A DNA stretch of 64,000 nucleotides from a bacterium BMS3Abin02 (lineage in GTDB: Bacteria; Actinomycetota; Acidimicrobiia; Spongiisociales; UBA4744). The notes under the pieces are model-generated. The model searched no databases and was not told the origin of the DNA. It worked only from the letters and a program-made list of their open reading frames with translations. Positions within the stretch are counted from its first letter, which is position 1, and each line of letters starts with the position of its first letter. Shown here one piece after another: positions 26,180 through 34,633 of this stretch. The translations under genes were made by a program, and so were the position numbers. The DNA is taken from the NCBI GenBank assembly GCA_002897675.1, contig BDSU01000036.1, positions 1 through 64,000 on the forward strand, in the 5' to 3' direction.

Positions 26180-28006
26180 ATGTGCGGCATCGTCGGCTAC
26201 GTCGGCCCGCGCCAGGCTCAGGACGTTCTCGTCGCCTCCCTGCGACGCCTCGAATATCGCGGGTACGACTCCGCGGGCATCGCGGTGTCGAACGGCGGGG
26301 CCATCGAGATTCGCAAGGCGGCCGGAAAACTCGATCGCATGGCAGCGATGGTGGAGGCGGATCCACTCGCGGGGACCCTCGGCATCGGCCACACCCGCTG
26401 GGCAACCCATGGGGTTCCCAACGACATCAACGCCCATCCACACTTCGACCAGACCGGTGAGTTCGCCGTCGTCCACAACGGCATCATCGAGAACTTCCTC
26501 GAACTCAAGGAAGAACTCTCGGAGGCCGGGCACTCCTTCGTCTCCGACACCGACACCGAAGTGCTGATCCACCTCATCGCCGACGAGTATGACGGGGACT
26601 TGGCGGAGGCGGTCCGCCGTGCCGTCGCCCGTGCCACAGGGGCGTATGCGCTGGTGACGATGTCCGCCAGGGAACCCGATCGGATCGTTGCCGTGCGCAT
26701 GATCAGTCCGCTCGTGATTGGCATCGGTGACGGCGAGACGTTCCTCGCCTCCGACATTCCGGCGATCCTGCCGTATACGGACCGGATGCTCGTGGTCGAG
26801 AACGGCGAGATGGTGACACTCACCCTCGAAGGGGCGGTGATTGAAACGCTCGGAGGGGACCCGGTAGACCGCTCACCACAGAAGATCACCTGGACGGTCG
26901 CGCAGGCGGAGAAGTCCGGCTTTCCGCACTTCATGCTGAAGGAGATCTACGAGCAACCCGGCGTGATCGACGAGACCCTCCGGGGGCGCCTCCTTCGAGA
27001 TGGGTCCGTTACCTTGGAGGCGGTCGATTTCCCCGACGGTTTCGTCGGCAACCTCTCGAAGATCTGGGTGACTGCCTGCGGGACCGCGTACCACGCAGGC
27101 CTGGTTGCCCGAGAGGTGCTGGAAAAGGCGCTGCGCATCCCCGTCGAGGTCGAATACGCGCACGAGCTGAGGTACCGAGATCCACTGATCGACCCGGGAA
27201 CGTTGACGGTCGTCATCAGCCAGTCGGGAGAGACTGCCGACACCCTCGCCGCCGCCCGGCTCGCCAAACAGCGAGGGTCGCGACTTCTCGCCATCACGAA
27301 CGTCATGGGATCCACACTGAGCCGTGTCGCCGACGATGTGCTGTACACGAGAGCCGGCCCCGAGATCGCCGTCGCGTCGACCAAGGCGTATGTCGCCATG
27401 CTCGTCGGTGAGTACATGCTCGCCCTCCAGCTCGGTCGAGCCCGTGGCACGGTGTCGGACACTCGCGCCGCCGAACTGGCCGCCGAACTCTGGACGCTTC
27501 CCGACAAGGCCGCCCAGGTGCTGGAACATGATGCAGCGATCTTCGAGATTGCCGACCGGTTTGCGAGCACGTCGGACGTGTACTTCATCGGCAGGGGTCT
27601 CGACTACGCGGTGGCGACCGAAGGATCCTTGAAACTGAAGGAGATCTCCTACATGCACTCGGAGGCGATGCCCGCCGGCGAGCTCAAGCACGGCACACTC
27701 GCGCTCATCACCGAAGGCACGCCGGTTGTGGTCATCCTGACCCAGCAGCACCTGTACGACAAGACGATCTCTGCGCTGCAAGAGGTGAAGGCCAGGGGAG
27801 CCCACGTACTCGCGCTCGCCTACGACGACGACGATCAGATCGCCAAGTACGCCGACGAGGTACTGCGCATCCCGAGGACCCACGACTTCCTCAGTCCCGT
27901 CTTGTCGATCATCCCGCTCCAGCTGCTCGCCTACCACGCAGCCCGGGTGCTGGGCCACGACATCGACATGCCGAGGAACCTGGCCAAGAGCGTGACGGTC
28001 GAGTGA
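26180..28006 (+). CDS. glmS: Glutamine-fructose-6-phosphate aminotransferase
   Basis: A 608-residue enzyme that makes glucosamine-6-phosphate from fructose-6-phosphate and glutamine. The glutaminase domain begins with the nucleophile Cys2 (MCGIVGYVG) and holds RLEYRGYDSAGIAV and HTRWATHG. Two SIS domains follow (SQSGETADTL; SEAMPAGELKHG). The C-terminus ends LAKSVTVE. AAGGAG stands nine bases before the ATG, downstream of the ribozyme, so cleavage leaves the coding region with a 5'-OH end. Confidence 0.97.
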   Translation: MCGIVGYVGPRQAQDVLVASLRRLEYRGYDSAGIAVSNGGAIEIRKAAGKLDRMAAMVEADPLAGTLGIGHTRWATHGVPNDINAHPHFDQTGEFAVVHNGIIENFLELKEELSEAGHSFVSDTDTEVLIHLIADEYDGDLAEAVRRAVARATGAYALVTMSAREPDRIVAVRMISPLVIGIGDGETFLASDIPAILPYTDRMLVVENGEMVTLTLEGAVIETLGGDPVDRSPQKITWTVAQAEKSGFPHFMLKEIYEQPGVIDETLRGRLLRDGSVTLEAVDFPDGFVGNLSKIWVTACGTAYHAGLVAREVLEKALRIPVEVEYAHELRYRDPLIDPGTLTVVISQSGETADTLAAARLAKQRGSRLLAITNVMGSTLSRVADDVLYTRAGPEIAVASTKAYVAMLVGEYMLALQLGRARGTVSDTRAAELAAELWTLPDKAAQVLEHDAAIFEIADRFASTSDVYFIGRGLDYAVATEGSLKLKEISYMHSEAMPAGELKHGTLALITEGTPVVVILTQQHLYDKTISALQEVKARGAHVLALAYDDDDQIAKYADEVLRIPRTHDFLSPVLSIIPLQLLAYHAARVLGHDIDMPRNLAKSVTVE

Positions 28007-28055
28007 CGCTGTCGCGGCGGTGACGGTGCCGACTGTCTTTCGGGCGGTGAGACGG

Positions 28056-28061
28056 TAGCGT
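28056..28061 (+). promoter_or_regulatory. -10 hexamer TAGCGT for acpS
   Basis: TAGCGT ends six bases before ATG 28068. No Shine-Dalgarno is seen, in line with a leaderless start. Confidence 0.5.
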
Positions 28062-28067
28062 GGCCCC

Positions 28068-28445
28068 ATGCGTGTCATCGGTCTCGGAATCGACCTGGCC
28101 GAGATTGCCAGGGTGCAACGGCTACTGGAGAGATACCCGCGGTTCCCCGAGCGGGTGTTCACCGACCATGAGCGTGCCTACGCGTCACGGTACGCAAACC
28201 CTGCGAGTCGGTTTGCCGCCCGCTTTGCGGGCAAGGAGGCGGTGATGAAGAGTCTCGGTGTCGGATGGCGGCACGTCGGCTGGAAGGACATCGAGATCAC
28301 TGGCGGGGGGCAGCCCCGGGTGAATCTCTCCGGGCGTGCCCTGACACGAGCCGAACGGCTGGGGGTCACCGAGGTGCTGGTCACGATCACCCACACCGAC
28401 GACACTGCCATGGTCTTCGCGATGGCCCTCGAACAGGCCGAGTAA
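28068..28445 (+). CDS. acpS: Holo-[acyl-carrier-protein] synthase
   Basis: A 125-residue AcpS that attaches 4'-phosphopantetheine to acyl carrier protein. The Mg-binding motif GIDLAEIARV is at residues 7-16 and the second motif RFAARFAGKEAVMKSLG near 48-64. It heads the conserved acpS-nnrD-alr order. Confidence 0.95.
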   Translation: MRVIGLGIDLAEIARVQRLLERYPRFPERVFTDHERAYASRYANPASRFAARFAGKEAVMKSLGVGWRHVGWKDIEITGGGQPRVNLSGRALTRAERLGVTEVLVTITHTDDTAMVFAMALEQAE

Positions 28446-28449
28446 CTGC

Positions 28450-28498
28450 GAACCCAGGGCTCGCAGGTGCGCTGAGCGTGTCCCTGAGCCCTGGGTTC
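28450..28498. repeat. 49-bp palindrome, family A, copy 1
   Basis: The ends GAACCCAGGGCTC and GAGCCCTGGGTTC are a perfect 13-bp inverted repeat. The element is exactly 49 bp, as are its relatives at 28910 and 44089. It lies four bases after the acpS stop and just before the end of a minus-strand gene. Confidence 0.85.
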
Positions 28499-28507
28499 AA
28501 CGGTTGG

Positions 28508-28894
28508 TCACCGATCGAGGCGGTTTCGGAGCTCCTTGATCCTGGCGCGAAGTGCCGGCATGTCGTTCCATCGCTCATGGACCGCTCGGAGATACTGGAC
28601 GTCCCGAGGTTCCAATCCGCCACCCGACGGGCTGCCGCCCCCCAGCGATGTCCTCGTTTTCTTGACCTGTTGGGCTACGAGATGATCGAGTCGCCGTTCG
28701 AGGGTTGCTAGCTCTTCCTCGAGCATGACCCGCCCTTGCGGGTGCGCGGAGAAACGTGTCTGGACACGCTCTCGAAGGTCGGCCTGCTCAGTTTCGAGCG
28801 CATCACGCGTCGAGGGATCGGGATCGTTCATCAGTTGGGTGGCAATGGCGGCGAGCCGCTCGCGCAGTTGGTCGATCGTCGGGTCCATCACCAT
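28508..28894 (-). CDS. Hypothetical coiled-coil protein between two palindromes
   Basis: A 128-residue, highly charged protein. Residues 5-75 look helical and coiled-coil forming (DQLRERLAAIATQLM; EELATLERRLDHLVAQQ); a Gly/Ser stretch (SLGGGSPSGGG) then precedes a second helical part ending RIKELRNRLDR. I recognise no family. TATCGT lies two bases before this ATG and eight before an alternative ATG at 28888 (MDPTIDQ), so the shorter start is plausible. Identical-length 49-bp palindromes flank it on both sides. Confidence 0.6.
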   Translation of the reverse strand: MVMDPTIDQLRERLAAIATQLMNDPDPSTRDALETEQADLRERVQTRFSAHPQGRVMLEEELATLERRLDHLVAQQVKKTRTSLGGGSPSGGGLEPRDVQYLRAVHERWNDMPALRARIKELRNRLDR

Positions 28895-28909
28895 TGACGA
28901 TACCTCTTT

Positions 28910-28958
28910 GAACCCTGGGCTCGTAGATACTCCAGGGGCACTCCTGAGCCCTGGGTTC
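28910..28958. repeat. 49-bp palindrome, family A, copy 2
   Basis: The arms GAACCCTGGGCTC and GAGCCCTGGGTTC pair with one mismatch. It shares CTCGTAGAT with copy 3. It lies between the divergent starts of the coiled-coil gene and nnrD. Confidence 0.85.
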
Positions 28959-29002
28959 AAGGCGCTCTCACCGTGGCGGGCTCCCAGGTACCATCGACAC
29001 TG

Positions 29003-30412
29003 ATGCAACGTGTCCTCACCCCCGCCGCGTCGGCACGCCTCGACGCCGCCTCGTCCGATCCGGGCCCCGTACTCATGGAGCGTGCCGGCCTGGGCGTCGC
29101 GCTCGCCGCGGCGCGAATGGGGGCCCGGTACGGAGCCAGAGCGATCGTCTTGGCCGGACCCGGCAACAACGGTGGCGACGGCTACGTCGCCGCACGCCAT
29201 CTGCACCGGCGTGGCGTCGCCGTCGAGGTGCATGCGCTTGCCGAGCCGAAGACACCCGACGCCGCGTGGGCGAAAGCAGGAACGGTCGACGAAGGTGTCT
29301 CGATCCGCTCGATCGGAGAACCACAACCTGCCGACCTGATCATCGATGCAGTCTTCGGGGCCGGCTTCCGCGGGAGCCTTCCAAAGGTTCTCATTCCATG
29401 GATCGAGACCGACGTGCCGGTTCTGGCCGTCGACATCCCCAGCGGCCTCGACGGCACCACTGGGCACGTCGAAGGGCCCGTCTTCATGGCGACCGCCACC
29501 GTGACCTTCCACAGTCCGAAGGTTGGCCAGTTCATCGGCCGCGGTCCGGACGTCTGCGGCCGTCTCGAAGTGCGAGACATCGGGCTTGTCGGAGGGGACA
29601 CAGCGTTCCTTCTGGCAGAGGAGAGTGACGCACCTCGTCCGGGGAGGGCACGCACCGCTCACAAGTGGTCTGCCGGCTCGGTCGTCGTCGTCGGTGGTTC
29701 GCCGGGGATGACCGGTGCTCCGCTACTGGCCGCCCGATCCGCGCTGCACGCCGGAGCGGGCTCGGTCTCGATCGCCTGCCCGGGGGCGCTGCAGACCGTC
29801 TATGCGGGAGCCGCTCCGGAGCTGCTCACGACAGGGATCGGCAGCGGAGTCCGTTTCGAGCAGGCCGATGCCCGAACCGTCGCCGAGGCCGCGCGACGCT
29901 TCGACCTGATCGCCCTCGGTCCCGGCCTTGGTGGCGGCCGAGAAAGGTTCGTCGCCTCACTACTCGAAACCTGGGACGGTCCGCTGCTCATCGACGCCGA
30001 CGGGATCAACGCTCTCTCTGGTCCGGAGGCGCTCGCCGGACGTTCTTCCCCGACGGTCATCACGCCGCATATCGGAGAATTCCGTCGCCTCACCGATGTT
30101 GACGCGACCTACGAACACGCGGCGGACCTTGCCGCCGGGACGGGGTCTATCGTCGTGCTCAAAGGATCTCCCACGTTTGTGATGGGAACGCAGCGTTGGG
30201 TCGTGAGGAGCGGAGGATCGGAACTCGCGACGATCGGCACCGGCGATGTGCTCACCGGACTCCTCGCAGCGCTGTGGGCGAGGGGCCTCGACGCCGAAAC
30301 GGCGGCACGCTCGGCTGCGTACTGGCACGGTCGAGCCGGAGCATCACTCGCCGAGAGAGAGACGGTGACCGCAGACCTCCTGGCAGCAGAAATCGGGAAG
30401 ATCGCATGGTGA
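29003..30412 (+). CDS. nnrD: Bifunctional NAD(P)HX epimerase/dehydratase
   Basis: A 469-residue metabolite-repair enzyme restoring hydrated NADH and NADPH. The N-terminal YjeF-type epimerase domain has GPGNNGGDGYVAARHL and VDIPSGLDG; the C-terminal ribokinase-like dehydratase has HKWSAGSVVVVGGSPGMTGA, the motif TPHIGEF and GTGDVLTG. ATG 29003 lies eight bases after TACCAT. It overlaps alr by 7 bases. Confidence 0.94.
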   Translation: MQRVLTPAASARLDAASSDPGPVLMERAGLGVALAAARMGARYGARAIVLAGPGNNGGDGYVAARHLHRRGVAVEVHALAEPKTPDAAWAKAGTVDEGVSIRSIGEPQPADLIIDAVFGAGFRGSLPKVLIPWIETDVPVLAVDIPSGLDGTTGHVEGPVFMATATVTFHSPKVGQFIGRGPDVCGRLEVRDIGLVGGDTAFLLAEESDAPRPGRARTAHKWSAGSVVVVGGSPGMTGAPLLAARSALHAGAGSVSIACPGALQTVYAGAAPELLTTGIGSGVRFEQADARTVAEAARRFDLIALGPGLGGGRERFVASLLETWDGPLLIDADGINALSGPEALAGRSSPTVITPHIGEFRRLTDVDATYEHAADLAAGTGSIVVLKGSPTFVMGTQRWVVRSGGSELATIGTGDVLTGLLAALWARGLDAETAARSAAYWHGRAGASLAERETVTADLLAAEIGKIAW

Positions 30413-31500
30413 GACCTTCCTGGGCCGAGGTCGACCTCGGTGCCGTCGCCGACAACGTGCGGACACTGAGGGAACTCGTCGCTCCGGCGAGTGTCTGCGC
30501 GGTCGTCAAAGCGGATGGATACGGACATGGTGACGTGCCCGTTGCCGAAGCCGCCATCGGCGCCGGTGCAGACGTGCTCGCCGTCGCGCTGGTCGAGGAG
30601 GGGATTCGCCTCCGCGAAGCGGGAATAGAAGCCCCGGTGCTGCTGCTGTCGGAGCCTCCGGTACAGGGAGCCGCCGAGGCCATCCGCTGGAACCTCACGC
30701 CGACCGTGTATCGGGCGGAGTTCGCTGCAGCGCTCTCGGAAGTGGCTCCGCGAACGATTCCGGTGCACGTCAAGGTCGACACCGGCATGCATCGCGTCGG
30801 CGCGGCAATCGACGACGCTCCGGACCTCATCAGAAGAGTCGTTGCCGATCCTCACCTGCAGCTCGATGGCGTTTGGACCCACTTCGCGGTCGCCGACGAG
30901 GACGATCCCTTCACCGAAGTGCAGTTGGAACGGTTCGCCGGCGTCTTGGCAGATCTCGACACGCTCGAGATCGACGTCCCCGTCCGGCATGCGGCAAACA
31001 CGGCGGGTGCCATTCGTTTTCCCCAGGCACGCTTCGACATGGTGCGCGTCGGCATCGGCATGTACGGGATCAACCCTGCACCGGACCTCATCACCGACGT
31101 TTCGCTGCGCCCGGCGATGCGGATCGTGTCCGAGGTGGCGATGGTTCGACGGTATCCGGCCGGGGTTCGTCCCTCGTACGGTCGGCGACGGCCGCTCTCC
31201 GAGGAGGCAACGGTGGTCACCATTCCGATCGGTTATGCGGACGGTCTGCCGAGATCACTTGCCTCGGATGGCGAGGTGCTGATCGCAGGCCGCCGGCATC
31301 GACTCGCCGGCAACGTCACGATGGATCAAATCCTCGTCGACGTTGACGACACGCCGGTGAAGGTCGGTGATGAAGTCGTGCTGATCGGAAGCCAGAACGG
31401 AGACGAGATCACCGCGACCGAATGGGCCGGGCATCTCGGGACGATCGCGTACGAGATCGTCTGTCAGATCGGCCCGCGGCTGCCGAGGAGGTATCTGTGA
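30406..31500 (+). CDS. alr: Alanine racemase
   Basis: A 364-residue PLP enzyme making D-alanine for peptidoglycan. The PLP lysine is K35 (VVKADGYGHG) and the second catalytic tyrosine is in RPSYGRRRP. The C-terminal barrel domain carries NVTMDQILVD. ATG 30406 lies inside the end of nnrD; the downstream peptidase overlaps by 4 bases. Confidence 0.95.
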   Translation: MVRPSWAEVDLGAVADNVRTLRELVAPASVCAVVKADGYGHGDVPVAEAAIGAGADVLAVALVEEGIRLREAGIEAPVLLLSEPPVQGAAEAIRWNLTPTVYRAEFAAALSEVAPRTIPVHVKVDTGMHRVGAAIDDAPDLIRRVVADPHLQLDGVWTHFAVADEDDPFTEVQLERFAGVLADLDTLEIDVPVRHAANTAGAIRFPQARFDMVRVGIGMYGINPAPDLITDVSLRPAMRIVSEVAMVRRYPAGVRPSYGRRRPLSEEATVVTIPIGYADGLPRSLASDGEVLIAGRRHRLAGNVTMDQILVDVDDTPVKVGDEVVLIGSQNGDEITATEWAGHLGTIAYEIVCQIGPRLPRRYL

Positions 31501-32384
31501 ACACGATCACTGCGGTTCCCGGGATACGCGTCGGGCATTGGACCGACGCCGAAGCGAGAACCGGGTGCACCGTCGTGTCGCTCCCGGAGCCGAACGTGGT
31601 CGTGATCGAGATTCGTGGTGCCGCGCCCGGGACCAGGGAGAGCGCCCTGCTGGCGCCGGGGATGAGCGTCGAAACCGTCCAGGCGATCCTGTTGACCGGA
31701 GGTTCGGCGTTCGGCCTCGCCGCAGCGGATGGCGTGATGAGAGAACTGGAAGCCGAAGGTCGCGGGCATCCCACTCCGACAGGACCGGTTCCGATCGTGC
31801 CTGCAGCGGTGATCTACGATCTACTCACCGGCGACCCTTCCGTCCGGCCGGGGCCGGACGAAGGCGCAGCGGCGTACCGTGCAGCGTCGGATCGAGTCGT
31901 CGACTCAGGCCCGATCGGTGTTGGCGCCGGAGCGTTGGTCGCCGGGTGGCGAGGGGCGTTCCAGCCCGGCGGACTCGGGTCCGCCGCCGTGGCCGTCGGT
32001 GACGCGACCGTGGCCGCACTGGTTGTCGTCAACGCCGTCGGGGACGTCTTCACCCTTTCGGGCACGCCACTCACCGGCGGCCCGGCAGAGCCGGGGCCGC
32101 CCCTGATTCCGCCGATGCCCAATACCAACACGACTCTCATCATCGTGGCGACCGATGCCGAAATCGCCCGTTCCGACCTGACCAGAGTTGCCGTTCGAGC
32201 CCAAGATTCCCTCGCTGTGTGCGTCAGACCGTCGCACACTCGATATGATGGCGATGCCGCATTCGCGGTCTCTTGCGGGAACGTTCGGGCCGACGTCGAT
32301 GCAGTCGCCGAAGGAGCGTTTGTCGCGACAGGGCATGCGATCGAGGCGGCGCTGACATGGCGGAAGACGACTGAGGACACGTGA
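31497..32384 (+). CDS. P1-family aminopeptidase (DmpA/BapA-like Ntn hydrolase)
   Basis: A 295-residue member of peptidase family P1. These proteins self-cleave and use the new N-terminal Ser or Thr as nucleophile. Family stretches are TDAEARTGCTVV, LLTGGSAFGLAAADGV, GALVAGW and VNAVGD. The cleavage region is NTNTTLIIVATDAEI, so Thr212 or Thr213 is the likely nucleophile in place of the Ser of DmpA. Substrates may be D- or beta-aminoacyl peptides. It starts on GTG inside the alr stop, which may hint at a link to D-alanine metabolism. Confidence 0.88.
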   Translation: MNTITAVPGIRVGHWTDAEARTGCTVVSLPEPNVVVIEIRGAAPGTRESALLAPGMSVETVQAILLTGGSAFGLAAADGVMRELEAEGRGHPTPTGPVPIVPAAVIYDLLTGDPSVRPGPDEGAAAYRAASDRVVDSGPIGVGAGALVAGWRGAFQPGGLGSAAVAVGDATVAALVVVNAVGDVFTLSGTPLTGGPAEPGPPLIPPMPNTNTTLIIVATDAEIARSDLTRVAVRAQDSLAVCVRPSHTRYDGDAAFAVSCGNVRADVDAVAEGAFVATGHAIEAALTWRKTTEDT

Positions 32385-32992
32385 CGGACGCACACGAGGC
32401 ACTTCGAGAGCTCGAGGAACGCGCCCGTGCTTGCACAGCGTGCCGACTCGCCGAGACCAGAACCACCGTAGTGTTCGGTGACGGCTCAACGGATGCCCGC
32501 GTCATGTTTGTCGGGGAAGGCCCTGGAAGGAATGAGGACCTGCAGGGCGTGCCATTCGTCGGAGCCGCCGGACAACTCCTGAACCGCCTGCTCGAAGAGG
32601 TCGACCTGCGACGCGAAGACGTATACATCGCGAACGTCGTCAAGTGCCGTCCCCCGGGGAACCGGGACCCGAGACCGGACGAGATCGAAGCATGCAAGGG
32701 GTATCTCGCCGAGCAGATCAGACTCATCGACCCCGAAGTGGTCTCGACGCTCGGCAACTTTGCCACCAAGCTGCTGCTCAAGCAGCAAATGGGTATCACG
32801 AGGCTTCGCGGCCATGCGTACCCTTGGTGGAATCGCACCGTTGTCCCGACATTCCACCCGGCTGCGGCGCTGCGTGGAGGCGAATCGGTGATGAGTCAGA
32901 TGCGTGAGGACTTCTTGCTGATTGAAGGAGTCCTGTCCAGCACGACCAAAATGGAAGAGCAAGAACCCGAGCAGTTGGGACTGTTCGGATGA
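32381..32992 (+). CDS. Family 4 uracil-DNA glycosylase with C-terminal clamp-binding motif
   Basis: A 203-residue iron-sulfur uracil-DNA glycosylase (UDGa type), starting base-excision repair of deaminated cytosine. Four cysteines suit a 4Fe-4S cluster: C18, C21, C89 and C105. Motif 1 is GEGPGRNED and the later motif is PTFHPAAALRG. The last residues include Q198-L-G-L-F202, the canonical beta-clamp binding form QLxLF, followed by one Gly. It starts on GTG overlapping the peptidase stop and overlaps tsaE by 4 bases. Confidence 0.93.
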   Translation: MTDAHEALRELEERARACTACRLAETRTTVVFGDGSTDARVMFVGEGPGRNEDLQGVPFVGAAGQLLNRLLEEVDLRREDVYIANVVKCRPPGNRDPRPDEIEACKGYLAEQIRLIDPEVVSTLGNFATKLLLKQQMGITRLRGHAYPWWNRTVVPTFHPAAALRGGESVMSQMREDFLLIEGVLSSTTKMEEQEPEQLGLFG

Positions 32993-33444
32993 TCATCACA
33001 TCATCTTCGGAAGTGGAAACCCGATCCGTGGGCCGTCGTCTCGCCAGCCTCCTGCGGCCCAACGACGTCGTGCTGCTCTGCGGAGAACTCGGATCCGGCA
33101 AGACGGCGTTCGTGGCCGGCCTTGCCGAGGGTCTCGGTGTCGAAGACCAGGTGACCAGCCCCAGCTTCGTGCTCGTTCGCCGCTACCGGGGCGGCTTCAT
33201 TCCTCTCATCCATGCGGACGTCTATCGTCTCGGCTCACTGAACGAACTGTCCGACCTCGATCTGCTCGACGAGGCCGAAAATGCAATCCTTGCCGTCGAG
33301 TGGGGTAACGCCGTGGAGTCGGCGATGCCAAGCCAGTATCTACGCGTGCAGTTCGAGGTCTTGGAGGATGGGCTTCGCGAGATCGGTCTCGTAGGTCACG
33401 GGCCGGCCTGGACCGATCGAAGCCTCGAGGACGTATTCGAATGA
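32989..33444 (+). CDS. tsaE: tRNA t6A biosynthesis ATPase TsaE
   Basis: A 151-residue P-loop ATPase needed with TsaB and TsaD for N6-threonylcarbamoyladenosine at tRNA position 37. Walker A is GELGSGKT at about residues 32-39; VTSPSFVLVRRY and HADVYRL are typical. It overlaps tsaB by ATGA. Confidence 0.94.
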   Translation: MIITSSSEVETRSVGRRLASLLRPNDVVLLCGELGSGKTAFVAGLAEGLGVEDQVTSPSFVLVRRYRGGFIPLIHADVYRLGSLNELSDLDLLDEAENAILAVEWGNAVESAMPSQYLRVQFEVLEDGLREIGLVGHGPAWTDRSLEDVFE

Positions 33445-34154
33445 AACTGCTCGCAATCGAGACCGCCACTCCCGCCTCCTCTGTTGCGCTCGGAGAGGGC
33501 CGGCGCACCGTCGCGTCGGCCGCCAAGGTCGATCGTAGAGGTCACGCCGCGTTCATCGTTTCCGCCCTCGACTATCTGTTCGACCAGGCAGGGTGGGTTC
33601 CCGCCGACGTGGACGCCATCGCGATCGACATCGGGCCCGGCCTGTACACGGGCATCCGGGTCGGACTGGCCACCGCCCAGGGTCTCGCCGCCAGCCTCGG
33701 TGTCCCCCTCATCCCGGTCGTCTCGCTGGACGCCGTCGCCCTCGACGCGACAACCGGTCACCGTCACATCTGGTCTGTCGTCGATGTGCGCCGCGGAGAG
33801 GTGGCCGTTGCGTCATACCAACCGGTTCCCGGGGGAGTCGTGCGAGACGGCGACCCCAGGATCGTCAGTCCGAACCACCTGCGGGCCCTGCTCGAGTCGG
33901 ACCCGCAGAACGCTCTCGTCGTCGGCGACTGGGAGATCCTCGACGAAACCGTGCTGCGAGGGCTGCACCGGATCAAGGCAGGTCGCCCCCGCTACCCGTC
34001 GGCGGAGGCGCTCCTCGGTCTCGCGGTCGGGCCGGTGGAACGCCAGGAGTTCCCGTCCAACAGTGACGTTCGACCGCTCTATCTGCGCGAGCCGGACGTG
34101 AACATCAACTGGACACAGTTCCGCAGGGAGGCACCGTGGCCGGAGTCGCCATGA
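33441..34154 (+). CDS. tsaB: tRNA t6A biosynthesis protein TsaB
   Basis: A 237-residue ASKHA-fold protein that pairs with TsaD. It opens MKLLAIETATPASSVAL and has GPGLYTGIRVGLATAQGLA at about residues 68-86. It is degenerate for catalysis, as is normal for TsaB, and it overlaps rimI. Confidence 0.94.
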   Translation: MKLLAIETATPASSVALGEGRRTVASAAKVDRRGHAAFIVSALDYLFDQAGWVPADVDAIAIDIGPGLYTGIRVGLATAQGLAASLGVPLIPVVSLDAVALDATTGHRHIWSVVDVRRGEVAVASYQPVPGGVVRDGDPRIVSPNHLRALLESDPQNALVVGDWEILDETVLRGLHRIKAGRPRYPSAEALLGLAVGPVERQEFPSNSDVRPLYLREPDVNINWTQFRREAPWPESP

Positions 34155-34633
34155 TGAACATCCGTCCGATGGTGGTCGAGGACGTGCCTGCGGTACTTGC
34201 GCTGGAGAGAGAGACGTTCTCTCAGCCATGGGATGAAGAGATCCTGCGCAGCGAAGCAGTTGCCGCCAATCGTGTGTATCTCGTTGTCGAGGATTCCGAA
34301 GGGACCATCAATGGCTACGGAGGTCTGTTCTTGAACGGAGATGAGGCCCACATCGTCACGCTTGCGACATCGCTGCGGGGACGCGGTCTGGGAACCAGAC
34401 TCATGCTCGGGCTGGTCGAGGCCGGCCTCGAGCACGGTGCCCGGCACCTCACCCTCGAAGTGCGGGCATCGAATCGGACCGCACAGGAGCTGTACCGCAA
34501 GTTCGGGATGGCGCCGGTCGGCATTCGCAAGGAGTACTACACCGATGAAGACGCACTCGTGATGTGGGCGCCCGACGTTGCCATGCCCGAGTACCGGGCC
34601 CGCCTCGACGAGATCCGAAGGAGTCTGCGATGA
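34151..34633 (+). CDS. rimI: Ribosomal protein S18-alanine N-acetyltransferase
   Basis: A 160-residue GNAT enzyme. The acetyl-CoA loop is TSLRGRGLGTRLMLGLVEA and the end motif EVRASNRTAQELYRKFGM is typical of RimI. ATG 34151 gives an ATGA overlap with tsaB; GTG 34136 has a stronger Shine-Dalgarno (AGGGAGG) and would add five residues. Being placed between tsaB and tsaD is a classic order. Confidence 0.9.
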   Translation: MMNIRPMVVEDVPAVLALERETFSQPWDEEILRSEAVAANRVYLVVEDSEGTINGYGGLFLNGDEAHIVTLATSLRGRGLGTRLMLGLVEAGLEHGARHLTLEVRASNRTAQELYRKFGMAPVGIRKEYYTDEDALVMWAPDVAMPEYRARLDEIRRSLR

